From: Enhydrobacter aerosaccus
GTDB lineage: Bacteria > Pseudomonadota > Alphaproteobacteria > Reyranellales > Reyranellaceae
NCBI GenBank assembly: GCA_903832005.1
Contig: CAIKZO010000096.1
Location: forward strand, 1 to 58,431
Length of the DNA: 58,431 bases
Direction: 5' to 3'
Of this stretch, positions 54,128 through 58,431 are shown one piece after another (the first letter of the stretch is position 1; each line of letters opens with the position of its first letter). Made by a program: the position numbers and the translations under genes. Below the pieces are notes generated by a model. The model was not told the origin of the DNA. It saw nothing but the letters and a program-made list of their open reading frames with translations, and searched no databases.

Positions 54128-54563
54128 GTGCGCGGTCGTCGTGCTAGATGCGGCGTGGCGCAAGGCGCTGCCTGGCGTTGAGCGCCTGGTCCGCAAGGCA
54201 GCCCGTGCTGCGATCGGCGCCAAGGCAAAGTCTCTCACCGTGGCGCTGGCCGACGACAAGCGCGTGCGGGCGCTCAATGCGCGCGACCGCAAGAAGGACA
54301 AGCCGACCAACGTCCTGTCCTATTCGTCGGGCGAGAAGGCCTATCTCGGCGACGTCGTGCTGGCGCGCCAGACCGTGTGGCGCGAGGCGCGCGCGCAGAA
54401 GAAGACGCCGGCCGATCACCTGGCGCACCTTGTCGTGCACGGCACGCTTCACCTGCTGGGCCACGATCACGAAACCAGCACAGCGGATGCCGAGCGCATG
54501 GAAGCGCTCGAGCGCCGCATCCTGAAGCGCCTCGGGATCGCCGATCCTTATCTACTCGCGTAA
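54099..54563 (+). CDS. ybeY: Endoribonuclease YbeY
   Basis: A 154-residue zinc endoribonuclease for 16S rRNA 3' end maturation and ribosome quality control. The metal motif [12 protein letters not shown] near residue 113-124 is complete, and [10 protein letters not shown] carries the family NVLSFP-like strand. The start is the ATG at 54099 inside the phoH 3' end. No better start exists in the overlap; a later internal GTG at about 54150 would shorten the usual N-terminus. Its stop is two bases from the convergent AKR stop. Confidence 0.94.
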
Positions 54564-54565
54564 AG

Positions 54566-55405
54566 CTAAAGCATCTGCAGCGACTGCTTGGTCTTCGGCG
54601 GCGGGAAGGCCTTGTCCAGCTCGGCCAGGATCTGCGGCGTCAGCTTCACGTCGACCGCGCCGAGATTCTCCTTCACGCGCTCGCGCGTGGAGGATTTCGG
54701 GATCGCCACGACGCCTGGCCGGGCGAGCAGCCAGGCGAGCGCCAGTTGCGCGGTCGTGCAGCCCGCTTCTACGGCGAGCTTCTTGAGCGCGGACTTGCCC
54801 AGCAGCCCGCCCTGGTCGAGCGGCGAATAGGCCATCAGCGGAATCGCGCGCTTCTCCATCCAGGGGATCAGGTCGAACTCCGGTCCGCGGCGCGACAGGC
54901 AATAGAGCACCTGGTTGGCGCCGTTCTCGCCTTTGTCGACGCGCGCGGCGTCTTCCATGTCATCGGTGTCGAAGTTGCTGACGCCGAAGTCGCCGATCTT
55001 GCCGGCGGCCTTGAGGCGATGGAATGCCTCGAACGTGTCTTCGAGGCGCGAGCCGCCGCGCCAGTGCAGCAGGTAGAGATCGATGCGCTCGAGACCCATG
55101 CGCTTCAGGCTGCGCTCGCAAGCCGCGATCGTGCCGGTGCGTGTGGCGTTGTGCGGATAGACCTTGCTGACGATGAACGGCCGTTCCTTGCGGCTCTTGA
55201 TCGCCTCGCCCACGATCTCCTCGGCGCCGCCATCGCCGTACATCTCCGCCGTGTCGATCATCGGATAGCCGAGATCGAGGGCATGGCGGATCGCATCGAG
55301 CTCGCCGTTGCGGTCGCGGTTGCTCTCTCCCATTCGCCAGGTGCCGATGCCGAAGACTGGCATTTGCGCACCAGAGGGTAACTTGCATGAACGCATCAGG
55401 AACAT
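54566..55405 (-). CDS. Aldo/keto reductase
   Basis: A 279-residue AKR-superfamily enzyme. The barrel start PVFGIGTWRMGES, the catalytic Asp/Tyr in MIDTAEMYGDGGAEEIVGEA near residue 52, Lys in IVSKVYP and His in YLLHWRGGS near residue 113 form the tetrad. SSTRERVKENLGAV near the end is the NADPH-binding IPKSS region. Upstream TTG at 55417 is possible; ATG at 55405 or 55396 are preferred. It interrupts the ybeY-corC run on the opposite strand. Substrate is unknown. Confidence 0.88.
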   Translation of the reverse strand: MFLMRSCKLPSGAQMPVFGIGTWRMGESNRDRNGELDAIRHALDLGYPMIDTAEMYGDGGAEEIVGEAIKSRKERPFIVSKVYPHNATRTGTIAACERSLKRMGLERIDLYLLHWRGGSRLEDTFEAFHRLKAAGKIGDFGVSNFDTDDMEDAARVDKGENGANQVLYCLSRRGPEFDLIPWMEKRAIPLMAYSPLDQGGLLGKSALKKLAVEAGCTTAQLALAWLLARPGVVAIPKSSTRERVKENLGAVDVKLTPQILAELDKAFPPPKTKQSLQML

Positions 55406-55446
55406 CCGCCGTTGCAACGCAGGGCCTTTAGCCTATCTTAAAGCCC

Positions 55447-56415
55447 ATGCCGGACTCCACACCGCACGGCCCGCAGCAGGACCTGGGCGGCCCGACATCG
55501 CCGGAAGAACCTCCGCTTAGAGGGGCTGCCGCAGCGATCCCCGAACCTTCCGCCCCCGGTCTTTCCGCCAGCGGCGGCTTCTGGCGCATCCTCGTGCGCA
55601 AGCTGCGCCGCCGCGACAAGAACGAACTCGTGCGCGAGGCGATCGAGGAGCTGATCGAGGAGACGCCCGAGAGCGACACGCCGATCAGCGACGACCAGAG
55701 GGTCCTGCTCGCCAACATCCTGAAGCTGCGCGACAAGACGGTGCGCGACGTGATGGTGCCGCGGGTCGACATCGTGGGCATCGCCGCCGACACGCCGATC
55801 GACGCGGTCGTGCGGCTGATCCAGACCGAGGCGCATTCGCGCTATCCGATCTATCGCGAGTCGCTCGACGACGTGATTGGCATGGTCCACATCAAGGACG
55901 TGCTGGTCTACTGGGGCACCGCCAAGAAGTTCAATCTGCGCGACATACTGCGCCGCGTCGTGTTCGTGGCGCCGACCATGCCGGTGCTCGACATGCTGCT
56001 CGACATGCGCCGGCAGCGCACGCACATGGCGCTGGTGGTCGACGAGTTCGGCGGCACCGACGGACTGCTCACCATCGAGGACCTGGTCGAGGAGATCGTG
56101 GGCGAGATCGAGGACGAGCACGACGTGGCCCAGCCGCCGACGCTCGCGCGCCGCAACGACGGCACGCTCGACGTCAACGGCCGCACGCCGGTAGAAATGC
56201 TCGAACAGGAGATCGGCCCCGTGCTCTCGGACGACGAGCGGCGCGAGGTCGACACGGTGGGCGGCCTGATCTTCTCGCTGCTCGGCCGCATTCCCGAACG
56301 CGGCGAGGTCGTGCGCCATCCGTCGGGAGTCGAGTTCGAGGTGCTGCAGGTCGACCCCCGCCGCATCCGCCGCCTGCGTGTGCGACCGCCCGCCTCCTCG
56401 CCACCGGCGCCCTGA
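55447..56415 (+). CDS. CorC/HlyC-type CBS-domain protein
   Basis: A 322-residue cytosolic protein of the CorC group. After a Pro-rich start, a tandem CBS module begins VRDVMVPRVDIVGIAADTPI near residue 98 and includes HSRYPIYRESLDDVIGMVHIKDVL and THMALVVDEFGGTDGLLTIEDLVEEIVGEI near residues 195-225. A CorC_HlyC transporter-associated domain ends it. No membrane domain is present. Such proteins sit between ybeY and lnt in many bacteria and influence envelope or magnesium/cobalt efflux. It is 17 bases from lnt. Confidence 0.93.
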   Translation: MPDSTPHGPQQDLGGPTSPEEPPLRGAAAAIPEPSAPGLSASGGFWRILVRKLRRRDKNELVREAIEELIEETPESDTPISDDQRVLLANILKLRDKTVRDVMVPRVDIVGIAADTPIDAVVRLIQTEAHSRYPIYRESLDDVIGMVHIKDVLVYWGTAKKFNLRDILRRVVFVAPTMPVLDMLLDMRRQRTHMALVVDEFGGTDGLLTIEDLVEEIVGEIEDEHDVAQPPTLARRNDGTLDVNGRTPVEMLEQEIGPVLSDDERREVDTVGGLIFSLLGRIPERGEVVRHPSGVEFEVLQVDPRRIRRLRVRPPASSPPAP

Positions 56416-56432
56416 CCGTTCATACCGCCGCG

Positions 56433-57923
56433 ATGAAATTCCCCGCGTGGCGGACATACGGCGTGGCGATCGTTGCGGGCGCGGCCGCGGCGCTGGCGAT
56501 GCCGCCGCTGTTCTGGCTGCCGCTCGCCGTTGCGGGAATCGTGATCTTCGTCCATCAGTGGGACACCGCACCGACCTCGAGGGCCGCCTTCCTGCGCGGT
56601 CTGGCGTGGGGCTGGGGCCACTTCGCCGTCGGCTCCTACTGGATGGTCGAAGCCTTCTTCGTCCCGCCCGCGGACTTCGCCTGGCTCGGGCCGCCGGCGG
56701 TCGCAGGCCTCGCGGTCGTGCTCGGCTTTTTTCCCGCGATGACGGCGGGCGTCGCGCATTGGCTGGTACTGCGCTGGCCGCATCTCGGCGGCCGTTACCG
56801 TCGGGTGGTGATGCTGGCGGTCCTGTGGACCGCGACGGAGTGGCTGCGGGGTCATATCTTCACCGGCTTTGCGTGGAACCCTCTGGGGCACGTCTGGGCC
56901 TTCGCGACGCCGCTGCTGCAAAGCGCCTCGGTGGTCGGCGTCTACGGTCTCGGCACGCTCACCTTCATCATCCTGGCCGCGCCGGCCGTGGGGTGGCGCG
57001 CCGCCGGGATGGCGCTGGGAGTCATCGGGGTCGCGGGAGCTGCGGGCCTTAGCGTGATGCCGCCGCCGGACATCGGTCCGGACGGGCCGGTCATTCGCAT
57101 CGTTCAACCCAACGTCTCGCAAAGCGAGAAGATGGTGGCCAGCGATCGCGCCGCGCAGTTCCAGAAGCTGATCGAGCTCAGCCGGCGTCCCGGCTTCGAC
57201 AGGCTGGCGGCCGTGGTGTGGCCGGAGACGGCCGTGCCCTTCGTCATCGAGCCGGGGTCGGCGGCGCTGCCGGCGATGGCCCAGGCCGCGCCGCCCAACG
57301 GGTACGTGCTGGGGGGCATGCCGCGCGGTGACGGCGCCCGCGACGGCGGTGTCTGGAATTCGATTTTGATGATCGACGCTGGGGGCGTCATCCGGGCCCA
57401 CTACGACAAGGTCCATCTCGTGCCGTTCGGCGAGTACATCCCCTGGCACAAGGAGTTTCCGCCGATTAGCGGCGCGATCGGACGGGGCTCGTTCGAGGTC
57501 GGCACGTCGTTCGTCACACTTGCCTTGCCGGGACTGCCGTCGTTCTCGCCGACGATCTGTTACGAGGCGATCTTTCCCGGCGCCGTCACCGGACCGGGCG
57601 AGCGACCGCGCTGGCTGGTCAACGTCACCAACGACGCGTGGTTCGGCACGTCGAGCGGTCCCTATCAGCATCTCACCAGCGCGCGGTTGCGTACTATCGA
57701 GGAAGGCCTGCCGATGATCCGCGCCGCCAACACCGGCGTCTCCGCGGTGATCGATGCCTACGGCCGGCTGCTGGCGTCCCTCGATATGGAGCAGCAGGGC
57801 ATCGTCGACCATGCGTTGCCGCCACCGCGGGCGGCCACGCCCTACAGCCGCTGGGGCGACTGGACCCTGTTGGCGCTCTTGGCGGTTTTAGGCCTTTTGA
57901 CAGGCGTAAAACGCCGAAATTGA
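56433..57923 (+). CDS. lnt: Apolipoprotein N-acyltransferase
   Basis: A 496-residue inner-membrane enzyme that adds the third acyl chain to lipoproteins. About six hydrophobic segments fill the N-terminal half. The periplasmic nitrilase-like domain has Glu in VVWPETAVPF near residue 268, Lys in HYDKVHLVPFGEYIP near residue 330, and the nucleophile Cys in SPTICYEAIFPG near residue 380. The end has a further hydrophobic helix. Downstream lies a weak terminator and a partial XRE regulator gene. Confidence 0.96.
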   Translation: MKFPAWRTYGVAIVAGAAAALAMPPLFWLPLAVAGIVIFVHQWDTAPTSRAAFLRGLAWGWGHFAVGSYWMVEAFFVPPADFAWLGPPAVAGLAVVLGFFPAMTAGVAHWLVLRWPHLGGRYRRVVMLAVLWTATEWLRGHIFTGFAWNPLGHVWAFATPLLQSASVVGVYGLGTLTFIILAAPAVGWRAAGMALGVIGVAGAAGLSVMPPPDIGPDGPVIRIVQPNVSQSEKMVASDRAAQFQKLIELSRRPGFDRLAAVVWPETAVPFVIEPGSAALPAMAQAAPPNGYVLGGMPRGDGARDGGVWNSILMIDAGGVIRAHYDKVHLVPFGEYIPWHKEFPPISGAIGRGSFEVGTSFVTLALPGLPSFSPTICYEAIFPGAVTGPGERPRWLVNVTNDAWFGTSSGPYQHLTSARLRTIEEGLPMIRAANTGVSAVIDAYGRLLASLDMEQQGIVDHALPPPRAATPYSRWGDWTLLALLAVLGLLTGVKRRN

Positions 57924-57935
57924 CGCCTGCGTCAG

Positions 57936-57956
57936 ATGCGAATTTAGTCGCATTTT
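57936..57956 (+). terminator. Weak intrinsic terminator after lnt
   Basis: ATGCGA (57936-57941), loop ATTTAG, TCGCAT then TTT. A perfect six-base stem but modest GC content. Position 13 bases after the lnt stop fits a terminator before the XRE gene. A second small repeat, GGCGTAAAACGCC, overlaps the lnt 3' end. Confidence 0.45.
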
Positions 57957-58129
57957 CAATGCGCTAAGATCGCTTGCATTCCCGAACGGAAGAGACTAGG
58001 TCATATGCAGCTTTGACGTGTAGATATGCATTTCTGCACTCAGAGTCGGACGAGTGAAGCCACAATTCCGACGTGTCTGGACCTCCCGGTTCGCGTCGAG
58101 AGACCCAGGCAAAAGGAACCACGGCACTC

Positions 58130-58431
58130 ATGGCAAGGTCACATCCCGTCGATGTTCACGTCGGTGCGCGGATGCGCCAAAGGCGCACCCTTCTCGGCAT
58201 GAGCCAGGAAAAACTCGGTACGGCTGTCGCTCTTACCTTCCAGCAGATTCAGAAATACGAGCGCGGCTCCAATCGCATCGGATCCAGCAGGCTCTTCGAG
58301 TTCTCCAAGGTGCTCGACGTGCCGGTGTCGTATTTCTTCGACGAGATGCCGTCGAACGCGCTGGCCGGCCGGCCGATGGCAGGCCGCGGCAAGAAGGGCT
58401 TCGGCGAGGCGGCAACGCCGTTCGAGCAGGA
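58130..58431 (+). CDS. XRE-family helix-turn-helix regulator, 3' end beyond the window
   Basis: An open frame from the ATG at 58130 runs to the window end without a stop, giving MARSHPVDVHVGARMRQRR at the start. The helix-turn-helix is GMSQEKLGTAVALTFQQIQKYERG-type, residues 22-45, with the common FFDEMP segment near residue 72. AAGGAA precedes the start at a distance of about 12 bases. This regulator is often found after lnt and before metK in alphaproteobacteria, so metK is expected to the right. About 100 residues are visible. Confidence 0.88.
   Translation, partial: MARSHPVDVHVGARMRQRRTLLGMSQEKLGTAVALTFQQIQKYERGSNRIGSSRLFEFSKVLDVPVSYFFDEMPSNALAGRPMAGRGKKGFGEAATPFEQ

Overview
The window is GC-rich, densely packed chromosomal DNA from an alphaproteobacterium, most likely a Rhodospirillales/Reyranella-like or related soil lineage. 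This rests on a SAM-II-type riboswitch in front of metX-metW, a RegB/RegA-type redox two-component pair, a Mur-like Fur protein, an olsB-olsA pair, and the order phoH-ybeY-corC-lnt-XRE regulator. No rRNA, CRISPR array, IS element or complete prophage was seen. One tRNA gene (Gly, anticodon CCC) is present.

Layout. 1-2.2 kb: partial rutA diverging from a quinone-oxidoreductase-like gene. 2.2-4.9 kb: a visibly less GC-rich accessory island with a 695-residue phage-like protein ending in a PD-(D/E)XK nuclease-like tip, followed by an 81-residue orphan gene that could be its immunity partner. 5-6.7 kb: padR-DUF1700-DUF2807 envelope operon under a perfect palindrome. 6.8-14.8 kb: MFS pump, Bug-type binding protein, YegD-like Hsp70, GntP-like permease, secreted GH5 hydrolase, MBL hydrolase, argG. 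14.9-19.5 kb: two hydrolases, pyrC, SDR, Nudix. 19.5-24.3 kb: regB-regA-like pair followed by three liv-type ABC genes whose two ATPase modules are damaged in complementary ways. 24.3-29.9 kb: DpgC-like enzyme, tRNA-Gly, acyl-CoA dehydrogenase coupled to a trans-3-hydroxyproline dehydratase-like gene, a transsulfuration enzyme and a TetR regulator.

29.9-35.3 kb: chaC-tyrC-hisC-chorismate mutase (tyrosine/phenylalanine synthesis) diverging from metX-metW. The metX leader carries a SAM-II aptamer, an intrinsic terminator and an obvious antiterminator pairing. 35.3-40.4 kb: a nested palindromic element, GNAT, lepB, YbaK-like deacylase, a dehydrogenase, a methyltransferase, gloB, a Lys/Pro-rich small protein, marR. 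40.5-47.5 kb: membrane protein, esterase, DUF2333, TauE/SafE, TIGR02186-like protein, a universal stress protein, nfuA, and a Bax-like glucosaminidase. 47.5-51.8 kb: a VanX-type dipeptidase, tsaB-rimI, tusA, a Mur/Fur-like regulator and the olsB-olsA pair for ornithine lipid synthesis. 51.8-58.4 kb: the conserved block miaB-phoH-ybeY, an aldo/keto reductase, corC-lnt and a partial XRE regulator at the right edge.

Most genes are ordinary core metabolism. The points that deserve a second look are the metX leader, the asymmetric Liv ATPases downstream of RegBA, the toxin-like island, and the nested palindrome at 35.3 kb.
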